DNA from: Gnetum montanum | Lineage: Eukaryota > Streptophyta > Gnetopsida > Gnetales > Gnetaceae | Reading direction: 5' to 3' | Length of the DNA: 64,000 nucleotides | Assembly (NCBI GenBank): GCA_015680685.1 | Contig: MNCI01015740.1 | Location: 242,622 to 306,621, forward strand | Shown: in pieces, positions 1 through 10,797 of the stretch | Numbering within the stretch: position 1 is the first letter of the stretch | Layout: each line of letters starts with the position of its first letter | Made by a program: the position numbers and the translations under genes | Notes under the pieces: model-generated | Seen by the model: the letters and a program-made list of their open reading frames with translations, nothing else | What the model was told of the DNA's origin: nothing | The model's database searches: none

Positions 1-263
1 CTTAGTCTTACTACCAAACCCACAAGTACTATAGAACTCCTTCTCCTAGAGGAGAGGTTTCAAAAATGTACTATCCTTCTCATCTGACTACATCTCTTCC
101 ACCCTTAGCTCCATTACCACCTACTCTAGCTATGCAGGGTGAGCTCCCTACCTAGCCACAACAACGTAATGCTATAAGGGCTGTTAACCCTCAACCTACT
201 ATTGATTCAGAAAACTGCATAAAGAAGAGAACTTTCTTTAGAACCAATAGTCCAACTAAGTCC
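1..263 (+). pseudogene. E1 retroelement: gag C-terminal end (partial, broken)
   Basis: The window opens inside a Ty3/gypsy element. The plus strand reads as a proline- and serine-rich, low-complexity stretch typical of the gag C-terminus and gag-protease linker, with an in-frame stop near 153. The same stretch is found on the minus strand of E3 around 53050-53230, which supports its assignment. The 5' LTR and most of gag lie before the window. No zinc knuckle is visible. Confidence 0.6.
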
Positions 264-953
264 TTGCAACCACAAGTGGAAAATTCTCTAAACACCTTAC
301 CACCATTTGAATCTTTGAAGCTTCCTTCAAACCAAATATCACACTTAACGTGCATAGTCATGTTAACTCATGCAATTACCAATTGGATTAAAGCTGGCTA
401 TCTTCCTAGGAAATTCTCTGATCCTAGAAGTCCTCTTATATATTTGCAAATCACTAGGAAAAAATCTTGCAAAGCTCTTTTGGATTCAAGTTCTAGTGTT
501 AACTTAATCTCTCAAGAAATATACAAAGCCTATAACTTGCCTTCACTAAAAAAGAGTAACATACATTTAGAGTTGGCCAACCAGTCCATCACTATCCCAT
601 TAGGACTAGTGGAGGACATTGTTACCACTATTTGTGGGTGGTCATATCCAACTGATTTCCTAATGATTCAATTCAACAACTGTAAGGGAGACTTCCCAAT
701 CATAATGGGAAGAGCATGGCTAAGCACAATTGACACATGCCTAGGAATATGTGATCTTTCTCTAAACATATCAAAGGAAAATACATTTGGAAAGATTGAG
801 AATAAGAAAGTTCCATGCATCGCATACAGTGACACAGGGTGTAATTGTGTGCAGAAGTCCTGGTTTGTACAACATTTAACATTGCCTGCATGCAACCAGT
901 GTGCACCAATAACTAACATACAAAGATGCCTGTATGTAGCAGACACAAGATAG
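264..953 (+). pseudogene. E1 retroelement: aspartic protease domain (decayed)
   Basis: Retropepsin-like domain of a Ty3/gypsy polyprotein, which in a live element cuts gag-pol into mature proteins. The active-site region reads KALLDSSSSVNLIS; the family motif is D-S/T-G, so the glycine has become serine and activity is probably lost. The second hallmark, the hydrophobic stretch before the flap-side loop, is present as PIIMGRAWLSTID. The E3 copy (52730-52987, -) keeps DSG at the same place. It is followed by about 400 bp of linker with several stops and then the reverse transcriptase. Assignment to retropepsin is firm; the exact ends are not. Confidence 0.85.
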
Positions 954-1385
954 GAAGGCACCTAGTGGCTGATAGTTGACCAAGAGAGTGATTCAACCAT
1001 ATGCATGGAACCAACTGAGAGCTAGACTTGCACCTACATTGATAGCATAGATACATTAGAGTAAGTTCATCGCTAACTTCCAAGTCCTGACATTGAAAAT
1101 ATCATCTGGGAGAAGTTGGAAATCCCTAATGAGTTCAAGCAAAATCCCCTTGAGTTAAAATCGTTGCCCACTAGTATGGAATATACATTTCTCAAAAATG
1201 GAAAACTGGTAATCCTTAACGCTAAGCTCGCTCAATAGAAAAAAAGACTGTTGAAAATGGTAAACAAATGGTTGAAAGCCTTTACTTGGTCATATCTCGA
1301 ATTAACTGGACTAGATCGTAGGATATGCCAACATACAATTTACACTGACCCCTCCATGAAACCTTGACGACAACCGTAGAGGTAA

Positions 1386-2205
1386 TTGTACCCAAAGCTT
1401 AAGCAAGTGGTTAAGGAAGAAATTGAACAACTTCTAAAGGCTGGGTTCATCTATCTCATTGCTGATAATGAATGGGTCAATCCATTAGTCATTGTGCCCA
1501 AAAAGGGAGGTAAATGGAGGGTGTGTATAGACTTTAGGCTACTAAATATGCAACATTTAAAGACCACTTCCCATTGCCATTCATTGACCAAATCTTGGAT
1601 ACCATTGCAAGGCATTACTACTATATTTTCTAGATGGGTACAATGGAGATAATCAAATTCAAATAGCACCAGAAGACCAAGCCACGACTATGTTCACAAG
1701 TCCTAGGGGGACATTTGCATATAAGAAAATGTCATTTGGCTTGTGCAACGCCCCAACAACATTTCAACATTTGGTTCTAAGTATCTTTCAACAACAAATA
1801 GGAAATGGTGTGGAGGTCTTTATGGATGATTTCTCCACCTATGGAGCAATCTTCGAACAAGCATTGGATCGATTAGAGTAAGTACTAAAACAATGTGTAG
1901 AAATAAACTTAAGGCTCAACTAGCAAAAAAGCCATTTAATGGTCCAAGAAGGCATTGTATTAAGGCACAAGATTTCACAAACAAGGATAGAAGTAGATCT
2001 TGAAAATATTAAGGTCATCCAGGAAATCACTAGACAACCTGAAACTGTAAAATACATCCAATCATTCCTTGGACATACTGGCTATTATAGATGTTTCATT
2101 GAGAAATTTTCAAGGATTTCCAAACCTTTGTTAGAACTAACAAAGAAGGACATACCTTTTGAATGGACCAAGGAATGTGAGCTAGCTTTCCAAACCTTAA
2201 AATAG
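1386..2205 (+). pseudogene. E1 retroelement: reverse transcriptase domain (broken)
   Basis: Ty3/gypsy reverse transcriptase, which copies element RNA into DNA. Visible blocks in order: VIVPKKGGKWRVCIDFRLLN (about 1486-1547), the FAYKKMSFGLCNAPTTFQ block (about 1708-1764), the catalytic FMDD box (about 1820), and the FLGHTGYYRCFIEKFSRI connection-side block (about 2065-2120). The frame breaks between 1550 and 1690 and by stops near 1880 and 1923, so no intact protein can be made. The F-M-D-D form of the catalytic box is common in Athila/Tat-type elements. The E3 and E2 copies show the same order. Confidence 0.92.
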
Positions 2206-2793
2206 AAGCTTGTAGAAACACCTATTCTACAAGCTCCTAACTAGTTCAAGCTATTCAACATAATGACTGATATGTCCAACTTTTCCTTAGGAGCTGTACT
2301 TTCATAGTTAGATGACCAAAAACGTCCCTATTATATCCATTGTGTAAGTTGAAATATCACTGGTGCACAACTTAATTACACTATAATGGAAAAAGAGTTC
2401 ATGGTTGTAGTGTTTTCAATAGAAAAATTTAGGCACTATGTATTGGGCTATAAGATATTTTTACATATGGATCATAGTGTAGTTTGGTTTCTAATGAATA
2501 AACCAATGGTGAGCCCTTGCATCATACGATGGCTTGTGATCTTACAAGAGTTTGATCTTATGATGATCAATCGTAAAGGCACCAAGAATGTTGTTGCTAA
2601 TCATTTATCTTGGTTGCGATGGCACAATAAAGAGGATGAATATCCAATTTCTAACTATTTCCTAGATGAACTCCTCTTTGCAAGTATGATAAATAATCAC
2701 TTACCCACTGATACAAATTGGTATAGTAGCATTCTCACTTATCTGCTTACACAAGAAACACCACAAAGGTTAGATGTTAAAAAGAAACAATAG
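2206..2793 (+). pseudogene. E1 retroelement: RNase H domain (broken)
   Basis: Ribonuclease H of the same polyprotein, which removes the RNA strand during reverse transcription. The carboxylate-bearing blocks can be followed: TDMSNFSLGAVLS with a stop after it, the MEKEF block holding the conserved Glu (about 2386), HMDHS (about 2467), and VANHLSWL near 2600 where the family normally has Asp (VADHLSRL). The D-to-N change and in-frame stops indicate loss of function. The same block is at 20760-21140 (+) and 50620-51060 (-). Confidence 0.85.
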
Positions 2794-3965
2794 TTTCTTC
2801 ACTAAGCCAAATATTTCATGGAAATCAACAGACACCTTTATAAGGTATGTCTTGATGGCTTGGTTCAATGCTGTGTTCCTAATGTAGATCAATTGCGTCT
2901 TCTTCAAGATGCTTATGAGGGCTCTTGTGGGGGTCATTACATGGGGAGACGAACAGCCATAAAAATTTTGCTTGTAGGATATTGTCGGCCTACATTGTTC
3001 TAAGATGCTCATCATTTTGTCCAATCTTGTAAGCACTGCCAACGTGATAGGGGAATGACTACTAGAATGGAGGGTCTGCAACAATGGATTCAACCATTAG
3101 AACCCTTCGACATATGGGGTATTGATTTTATGGGGCCTATTACACCAATGTCTAATGGAAAGGCCTACATTGTTGTTGCTATTGACTATTTTACAAAATG
3201 GGTAGAAGTAGCCACTATTATGGATTGTACATCATCTATCGCTGCACCATTTGTTCAACAACAAATTGTAAATAGGTTTAGCATGCCTCAAGCACTTATT
3301 TTTAACAGTGGAACACACTTTACAGGTTTGACTTTTTGAAAGTTAATGCAACGCTTAGGAGTTAAGCACAAACTAACTACACCATATCATCCTCAAGTGA
3401 ATGGCCAAGCCAAAGTCACCAATAGGGAGATCACAAAGATATTGACATGAACTATTAGAAAGTATAGGTGAGACTAAAGCACCAAATTGAATGATGCTCT
3501 TTGGGCATACTGCTCCACATGGAAACTCCCTATCGACTACTCTCTCTATGAGTTAGTGTACCATAAACTTCCAATGCTTCCTATTCAAGCTAATCTCTGT
3601 ATACTATCCACGACATGTGACCTTAACCTTGACCTTAATCTAGCACAAAAAAGAATAGTTAATAAAACTTAACCTGCTAGATAAAATCGACTAGCCACCC
3701 TATTATCCAATGAATTACATAAGGCCTTTAGTAAACAACGTCATCACTTAACGATTAGGAAAGTTAAATACCAATCGAAAGATAAGGTTCTTTATTGGAA
3801 TCCCACACATGTACCATAATGAACTAAATTTCAAATATTGTGGGAAGGACCTTAGATCATTCATGAAACTTTTCCTTCAGGGGCCATGATGATCTACAAA
3901 CCTGAAAGCCCAAATAAGAAGTTATTAGTCAACATCCAGTAAACCAAACCCTTCCATGAGCCTAA
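2794..3965 (+). pseudogene. E1 retroelement: integrase (broken, catalytic residues lost)
   Basis: Integrase of a Ty3/gypsy element. The HHCC zinc-binding part is readable around 2935-3045 (HYMGRRTA, then HHFVQSCKHCQRD). The core begins with IWGIDFMGPI (first Asp, about 3115). The second catalytic Asp motif reads LIFNSGTHF near 3296 instead of DNGTHF, and the third reads NGQAKVTNREI instead of the E-containing form, so two of the three catalytic acids are gone. The C-terminal GPY/F-like module is seen at about 3780-3870 (FQILWEGP) with stops. Several TGA/TAG codons interrupt the frame. Confidence 0.9.
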
Positions 3966-5934
3966 AATAGCCAGTATTAATACTACCTTTATTGGTGGAC
4001 AACCTTACTCATTATTTTAGATCTCCTCCTTCCAATTCAGTCATGGGAAAGATGGCCACCAATGCTAACCATTCTAAACCCTTAGTTCCTTTGCTTTTCT
4101 TTGTTTTACACATTGTTCATCTTTACTTATTTTTATTTTACACCATCATTAACATTTTTGCTATTTCTTTGTCTAATTTATTCTTATTTGTCACATACTA
4201 AGTGCTCACTATGGTGGGTTGTATTATAATAAGTGTTGATTGCTAATGTTTGGTTTTTACCTTTTACTTTCAATGTTGATGCTAAGATATGGTTTCTTTT
4301 GATAAAACAGGAAATAAGTCCACGTCACCCAATTATTAATGCAACTCTATCATCTCTCTTTTTTTAGAAATGTATTGTCCCTTTTCTAAGAAAACTTATT
4401 AATGAATCAATGCCTTAGTACTCTTTGAACCAAGGAAAGATTCAAATGGATGGAAAAGGGTGTGACCTCAAGGGGATTCCATGCATTTGTGCTACTTATT
4501 CTCTAGGGTACTTGGATGTTTTTTATAAAGTCCTCTACCATTCTACTATTGACTAATATATCAGGAAGTTGACTAAATCAAATAATTCTTTGCATGGTGT
4601 GGTTCTCACAAAAAAAAACCAGTGAGAATTCAAAGCACACACCTTATACATAATAAAGAAACATGGGCTACAAGCACTGGTTATGGCATTGGAAAGACAT
4701 GTTACCCATGCCTGAAGGTTCCCTCTAACTAAGGCCCTTTCTCACTTTCTACTGCTCTATCTTTCTCTTGTTGGAATGGTGGTGACTTTGTGGATGCATT
4801 CTTGTTACTTCGGAAGGATGGATTGGTCAAGTGTGTTGATGTGAGGTCACTGGATGTGGATAGTTGAATCTAGATTTGGATAGAATTTTATTAAGTCACC
4901 TTAACCACATATTATACAAGGGACTTTACACCACCTTAATTTTGGAACTCCATCCCATTCTCTCCTCTCTTTCCATATTGCTTTCCACATTCCACCTCAT
5001 TACCAATTTTATGATGAGTCTATATCTTGGTTCACGAATTGTTAGTCTTTGGTAAAAATATTATTGATAAGTTCTTAACCTTTTTTCCATATGTCATTCC
5101 GAGAGCCTATGGACTCTTTGGTTTGTAGGTTTGTCAAGACATTCAGGGCATGAGCTTGCTTTGGGGAGGACCCACCAACATTTCTTTTTGGTGCAATTGT
5201 TAAGCTCTTTCCCTTCAACATTTCTCGCAATCAACTATTTCTCATTCACCCCATTAATGACATCTATTTTTTCTTTTTTTTGTTGGCTTCACCATTGTTA
5301 TTTCTCTTATCCTTCTTATTCTTTAAAGTTTTCCACCCTATTGCTATCAGAGGTCCACTCTTAGTCATGGGGGCCCTATCACAATTTTTTTCATTTCATA
5401 ATTATCTTACCCCTACACCTTGAATAGTTATCAGTCATAAACCTCTAACCTAGTATCTACCATACCCCACAACCTAGCCAATGTGTTGTATATCAAGGTA
5501 AGGTATCAGCTACATTAGGTTTTATCTACCCTTGCTAATCCATGAGTGTGTTATGTGTGGAGATGGTGATTACATGAACAATGGACTAGGATAAGAGGAA
5601 GCACTCAGGATGGACTGGAGTTGAAGCATTTACGCAAGGAACAAGCTTGGACATGTGGCTATGGATGAACAACGGTGTGCACAATTTCAACATTGGAAAC
5701 AACGTGCCACATTTTCTCTCTCTCTCTCTCTCTTCAAGCTATCAAATGAGGGTCTAGATGTCATCTATGTATAGTCTTCACCACAATGGGCATGAACACT
5801 AATGCTATAATATATTTGTCGACCAGTTCCCTAGGCACTTTGAGTTTGTCATCCCATATCATCATTAGTTTTCATTCAATCAATAATCCCATACCTTCCC
5901 AATATTTTGTAACGAACTCGAGGATGATTTTTCA
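3966..5934 (+). other. E1 retroelement: long 3' non-coding region
   Basis: Two kilobases between integrase and the polypurine tract with no supportable gene; the short frames here are AT-rich and not conserved. It aligns by eye with 22770-23900 in E2 and, reversed, with 47350-49230 in E3. Two blocks are conserved across elements: one with GGAAAGACATG..CCCATGCCTGAAGG (about 4690-4722) and one containing TTTGGGGAGGACCCAC (about 5160-5175). A CT microsatellite lies near its end. Confidence 0.7.
5714..5734. repeat. (CT)n microsatellite in E1 3' region
   Basis: About ten CT dinucleotides. A longer GA run occupies the matching place in the opposite-strand element E3 (47549-47594), so the run predates the split of the two copies. 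Confidence 0.9.
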
Positions 5935-5950
5935 TTCAATCATAGGGGTA
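5935..5950 (+). promoter_or_regulatory. E1 polypurine tract
   Basis: The bases just before the LTR, ending CATAGGGGTA, match the tract next to every related LTR in the window (for example GTGGGGGTA before 27697 and, reversed, TACCCCCATGA after 47334). This is the plus-strand DNA primer site of the element. Confidence 0.85.
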
Positions 5951-6788
5951 TGATGAGTCACGATATCAGGGTCATGACATCACATCCATGATATCGGGTC
6001 CATGATATTGAATCTTGCCAAGTGATATCAAACATCCGATATCAGGATCTATCTCGTTGCCTATAAATAAGAGGCAGGCACACTTGGTTTGGCAATTAGT
6101 TCTTAGTTCCTTACCCAAACTCTTATAGTTTCTCCCTCTCAGAGTTAGAATTATTTCTAAGTGCCCATAGTAGGAGTCATAAAGCAAACGAATCTTTATT
6201 CAAGCATTTTGTACCTGAGCATGCCTTGTGTTAAAAAATAAAGACAAACTTTATGATAAATCTTGTAGCATTTAGAATAGCTTATCTCTCACCCTTAATG
6301 TTATTTATAGATTTTAATGTTTTCATTAGTTAATTAATGCTACTTTTATTGATTTGTTAATTTTCACAAGTAAGCACACTCAGTACGACCACTTCGAGCA
6401 TGCATGGAACACTTGGTAACCCAGTAATGATTAGTGTTTGGTAATCCCAGTAATGTTGCACTGGTTCAGGATGTGTACAGAAAGTGGGAATAGATGCTAG
6501 TGTTAGGACTAGTTAGGACCTAGCTAATTAGTTAATTTAAATTAGTTATTCAATTAATTCACTTCTTCCCTCTTTAGCACTAGGACATAAAACATAAAAA
6601 GCATAAAAATCATATACCTCAAGTTTACTTAACCATACAATCATTCCATATGAGTAAGCTTGGGAAGACAATAATTGCCTAACCCATCCTTTCTCTATGA
6701 AGGTGAATAAGCACTTAGTCCTTGGAGTTCGATTGGATTACACATAACGCTCGTATGGTTGAGTGTAGGGGTACCTCACCGCTCATCA
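5951..6788 (+). repeat. E1 3' LTR (838 bp)
   Basis: Begins TGATGAG and ends CTCATCA, a 7-bp terminal inverted repeat shared by nearly all LTRs of this group in the window. U3 (about 5951-6060) holds several GATATC-type palindromes. A TATAAATA box sits at 6062-6069, followed by the conserved start-of-R sequence GCCCATAGTAGGAGTCA (6163-6179). The U5 end GTAGGGGTACCTCACCGCTCATCA closes it in slightly variant form in the other copies. Directly after it comes a LINE sequence, so the element appears inserted into a LINE. Confidence 0.93.
6062..6069 (+). promoter_or_regulatory. TATA box in E1 LTR
   Basis: TATAAATA placed about 100 bp upstream of the conserved CCCATAGTAGGAGTC block. The same box occurs at the equivalent place in other LTRs of the window (27845 in +; reversed TATTTATA near 47220 and 56310). 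Confidence 0.75.
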
Positions 6789-7885
6789 AGCATCATATAA
6801 GATAGCATGCCTGATTGTTGTCCTATAAAATTTTTCCTTTAATTTTATTGGTATTCTTTTATCATATAGAATAGCACTATCCTGTCTCCATTTTTATCAT
6901 CTTGCCTTAATTCTATTTTTGATATCCTTATCAATTTTAGCATCTAATTGGAGGATTAATCCTATGTAGTGAAACTATTTATAGTGAGGAACTTCTTTGC
7001 TTGAATTATTACTTCTCTTTCACCATTATTTATGTTATTAAAATTGTATTTCATATATTTTGTCTTACTTCTGCAAATTTTTAAGCCTTTTGACTCTAGG
7101 GCATGTCTCCACTTCTCCATTTTAGCAACAATATTTACTTGATTTGTATCCATAAATACAATATCATTCACAAATAGTATACATCAATGAATTTCCTATT
7201 GTATTTCTTTTGTTAATTCATCCATAATAATAGCAAATAAGTAGGGGATAACTGAAAATCCTTGAAGTAGACTTCTTGTGATTAGAAATTTAGATGTTAT
7301 TCCACAAGTTTTTCTAATTTTAGTCATAGCTCCTTCATATATGTCTTGAATCACTTTAATACATTTATTAGAGATTTTTTTCCTTTGCAAGGTCCACCAA
7401 ATAATATCTCTAGGCACTCTATCATATGCGTTTTCAAAATCAATGAAGATCATATGTAAATTTTTTCTATGTTTTCTGAATTTCTTCATTAGTTGTTGTA
7501 TTTTTTAAAAAAAATAGTTTCCATAGTATTTCTCCTTAGAATAAATCTAAATATATTTTTTGATATTATTGATTTAATTTTGAGACATTGCTCTATGACT
7601 CTCTCCCAAAGCTTCTTAATGTAGCTCATTAGCTTGATCCATTTATATTTTGCATATTTTTGTATGTCTCTTTTATTTCTGTAAATGGGAACAATAAATT
7701 TTTTTTTCAATTATTGGGCATTTCTCCATCCTTTAAAATTTTGTTAAATAACTTTATCAGCCAAGAAACTCTTGCAATTCCCAATGCTTTCCAAGCTTCT
7801 ATAGGAATATTTTCTAGTCCAATAGCTTTTCCATTTTTCATCTTTGATAAAGCTATAAATAAACTAGTAGGCTAACAAGGTCTAT
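6789..7885 (-). pseudogene. Non-LTR retrotransposon (LINE, RTE-like) reverse transcriptase remnant
   Basis: Read on the minus strand, the region carries the ordered blocks of a LINE reverse transcriptase: KMKNGKAIGLENIPIEAWK (about 7800-7850), FIVPIYRNKRDIQKYA (about 7660-7705), the FIDFENAYDRVPRDIIWW block (about 7400-7450), QGFSVIPYLFAIIMDELT (about 7210-7265), and the RNA-binding-like ESKGLKICRSKTKYM near 7050-7090. The catalytic A-D-D box has become V-N-D around 7165. Frameshifts separate the blocks. Downstream WRQDSAILYDKR-like sequence (about 6860-6900) continues until cut off at 6788 by the E1 LTR, so the rest should lie before E1, outside the window. The clade call is tentative. Confidence 0.85.
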
Positions 7886-8265
7886 TATATTTGGTGGAAG
7901 GTTTTTAGGGTTTAGGGTCCAATTCGTAACTGCATGAGTAAGCATAATGTATAGAAAAAAGGATCTGTTGTTTTTATTTCATTAACTATTTGTGTCATGT
8001 AGGAGACATACAAATTATATTTTATGTCAATGGTTATTGAACTCCTAATGGATTAGGTGGATGAATGGATCCACTAGAAATGGGCATAGACTTAGGTTTT
8101 GTCTTAACCAAAATATGTTTTCTAAGTTTACACTTATGACTAGTAGCTTTATTATTTATCTACATAAAATTGAGGAAGAATTTTGAGGCACATGAGGTAC
8201 TAAAGATGGTGACTAAGAAGTAGATGCAACAAATCTATGATATTTAGAAGGATAATAAAGATAAG
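7886..8265. other. Unassigned sequence between LINE remnant and solo LTR
   Basis: No gene or recognised element. The last five bases, ATAAG (8261-8265), are the left copy of the target duplication of the solo LTR that follows. Confidence 0.5.
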
Positions 8266-9135
8266 TGATGAAGCATCCAGTCGACAAAGCCTCATCAACG
8301 CGATCACATCGACGTGATCCTATCGATGCATCTTTCCATGCATTAACATGGCCTCATCAACATAGAGTCCATTTTCCTCTATAAATATGCATGCACCTAC
8401 TTCATTTATGATACCTTTTGTTCAAGTTGTAGTGAATCTTTCATAGTTTGTTCCCACAGGAGTTAGAGTATTTTTCAAGTGCTTGCAAAAGGAGTTCGAA
8501 GAGTGTACAACTCCTTATTCAAGCACTAATATACCTGAGCCCATTGGTGTGAACAGTAATAAAGATGAGATTTTTGAACATTCCTTGTAGCATTTGAACT
8601 AGATCATTTGAGCATTAATATTTTAATATTTTAATACTTTAATAATTCTAATGCTTTTGTTATTACTTTAAAGTTATAGTACACTTTCGTAGTCCATGAG
8701 AATGCATAAGCATGACCACCTTGAACATGTCTGACACTTGGCAACCTAGTGATGCTTAACGTCCAACAACGTAGTAGTGATTAGGACACGCTTGGGATGT
8801 GCATGAATGGTGGGACCAACTGCTTATGCTAAGGGTATTTGAGCAATAGAGTAGTGGAATCTTAAATTATCTAGCCTTTCACTCCCTATATTAGAAGAAT
8901 TAGGTATTAAAGATAAAAGAAAACATATAAAAAAATATCATATGCCTCAGTCTCACCTAACCATTGTTCTAGAATTTCACAAGTGAGGTTGAGAGGACAA
9001 TGACTACTCTAACTAGGATTTTGATGGCTAGAATTTTGTGTGCGTAAGTGCTTGTAATCTTTGAAATTTAATCAGGTCACATGTGAATGCTCATGATTCG
9101 TATGGTTGGGCATAGGGGTATCTCTCCACTCATCA
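8266..9135 (+). repeat. Solo LTR with perfect 5-bp target-site duplication
   Basis: Starts TGATGAAGC and ends ACTCATCA. Flanked on the left by ATAAG (8261-8265) and on the right by ATAAG (9136-9140), an exact 5-bp duplication as made by Ty3/gypsy integrases. U3 holds alternating CATCAACG/TCGATG motifs; TATAAATA is at about 8380, and the CCTGAGCCCATTGGTG..CAATAAAGATGAG part matches the R region of the LTR at 27697. There is no polypurine tract or primer site next to it, so it is most simply a solo LTR left by recombination. Confidence 0.93.
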
Positions 9136-9299
9136 ATAAGTATAAAAAAATTAGATTCTTTAGATAAACAAAATTAGATTTTTCAAAATTATGATTTTTT
9201 AAGGAGAGAAGCAATTTGAAATTTCTAGTGGGGCTATGGGGTTGATAAGGAAATGTAAGCATAACATGATAGGGTAGAATAAAGAAGTCCTATAATGTA
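9136..9299. other. Short AT-rich interval between solo LTR and chromovirus LTR
   Basis: Starts with the right target-duplication copy ATAAG. No coding signal. Confidence 0.4.
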
Positions 9300-10047
9300 T
9301 GATGAGGATATCAACCCATCTTCTTGAGGTAAATTTTATCCTCATTATGTCTAAGGAGTCATAAGAGTTGTGTGTTATGTTTTGGCATTAGTTTAGAGTC
9401 ATTTTAGTATCTTTTTCATGGCTAGGTACGCAATTGCAAGCTAATTACAAGTCATTATTAGTTATAGTTTGCAACTATAGAAAGTTGTGAGTTACAATCT
9501 ATCTTAGTTTTTAGCAAATGTCAAAATTAATGGTTTTTCAAGGTTTGACAATGAGTTGTGAATCCTTTCAAGTTAGTGAAATCATAGTTTGAGATTACAA
9601 GTTTTACTTGTAATTAACAAATGTGATAAGGTTTTAGTCACAGCCTAGTAATTATGAGGGGCCTATAGGTTACATTCACTTGCAATTTACAAAAAATGAA
9701 TTTTTTGCAAATGTCATGATTTTTAAACAAAAGACTAACAGTTAGGGAAGTCCAAGAATAATTCCTAAGCTTATAAAAGATGAGAGCATCCCAAAAAAGT
9801 GTGCCACATGTTATTTGTAAACTTGTGCTCCTTGTGACCTTGAGAAAAAGTAAGTGCTTTTCTTGAGCATTATGAGAGATTCAAATCTTAATGATCATCC
9901 TTGTATTGTAAGTGTGGAGTAAAGGTTTGATTGGTTGACTGTTTGTCCTTGGGAGTGTGTAACTTCTAATTATGTACTTTTCTCATTTCCTTTGAGTCAG
10001 AATAAACTTTCTTCTTCTTTCTTATTCAATTGGTTCTTGTTGCATCA
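9300..10047 (+). repeat. Chromovirus-type LTR (5' copy, 748 bp)
   Basis: Begins TGATGAGGATATCAACCC and ends CTTGTTGCATCA. Its first half aligns by eye with 29135-29590, which follows the chromodomain of a chromovirus integrase: shared blocks include CATCTTCTTGAG, GTGTTATGTTT and TTAGTTTAGAGTCATTT. No tRNA primer site was recognised after its end. It is taken as the 5' LTR of the chromovirus whose integrase is split by the nested block 10687-28617, but the short interval to the integrase (about 640 bp) means most of gag-pol has been deleted. Confidence 0.75.
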
Positions 10048-10686
10048 ATAAGAAGTACACAAAATACCGATTCCAATGATACTTGTTTCACCTCAATTAG
10101 ACATATAGAAATAAATATATTCACATGTGAAGTTTACCAAAATAAATAATAAAATAATAGTAATAATTAATAACTATTTTCATAGAAATAGACATTTTAG
10201 CATCCTTAGGATTACCTTGGAATAATAAGAGGTAGTATGAGACCAATGTATCACAAAAGAAGAAAGTCTCAATGATTTCCCAACATAGTAGATTATGGCC
10301 CATTGACATGCAAGGAAGTCAAGTATAATGTAATTTTTCTAGAATGGAGAATGTTGCTACCAATACCAAACTCAACAACCCATAGTGACCTAGAAATTTT
10401 GGACTATAGCTAGTTGTTAATCACTTCTACTTAGAGAGCTCATAGTGATACAATTTTGAGGCTTAAGAATGAATCAATGGCTTCTTTTGCTAAATCCACT
10501 AGCTATGTAAGCATGAATATGTACTAAATATTTCAATCCTAAAAGATCTAACAAAGAAGAATATGGCATGTTGTTACAATTTAAGAGAGATACGATGGTC
10601 AACGACACTAATTTTATTGAGAAAATGAAGCAATTACATCAAGAAGTCAAGTCTAATTTGGAAAAGAAGACTAAGGATATGATATT
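10048..10686 (+). pseudogene. Chromovirus internal remnant ending in the integrase linker (left half)
   Basis: The first 500 bp show no clear domain. From about 10560 one frame reads MLLQFKRDTMVNDTNFI followed by KMKQLHQEVKSNLEKKTKDM, which resembles the helical linker between the integrase core and the C-terminal module of chromoviruses. The frame stops being chromoviral at 10687, where a TGATGAG LTR end begins. The same polyprotein resumes at 28618 with KFQVEDYVWIYLSKER. The last five bases before the break, ATATT, are repeated at 28618-28622. Confidence 0.7.
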
Positions 10687-10797
10687 TGATGAGTTGTGTT
10701 AAGTTGGCTACATTGACAAGGCCTCGTTGATGTAGCCTCGTTGATGAGTTGTGTTAAGTTGGCTACATCAACTTAGTCATTTTTCTATAATTAGCCA
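10687..10797 (+). repeat. 5' LTR fragment (U3) of the nested block, terminus duplicated
   Basis: Starts TGATGAGTTGTGTTAAGTTG, closely matching the start of the LTR at 27697. About 55 bp later (10742) the same terminus starts again, so the LTR end is tandemly duplicated. The sequence stops resembling U3 at about 10797, just before where a TATA box would be expected, and runs into Tat/Ogre-like sequence. Confidence 0.75.

Noticed and set aside
4864-5364. Two small open frames in the E1 3' region as an env-like gene
   Set aside because: Not conserved in the E3 counterpart, and composed of T-rich low-complexity codons.
1-6788. Endogenous pararetrovirus or retrovirus with env
   Set aside because: Order protease-RT-RNase H-integrase, LTRs with TG/CA ends and the polypurine tract fit Ty3/gypsy retrotransposons; no movement, coat or env-type protein was seen between integrase and LTR in E1 or E3.
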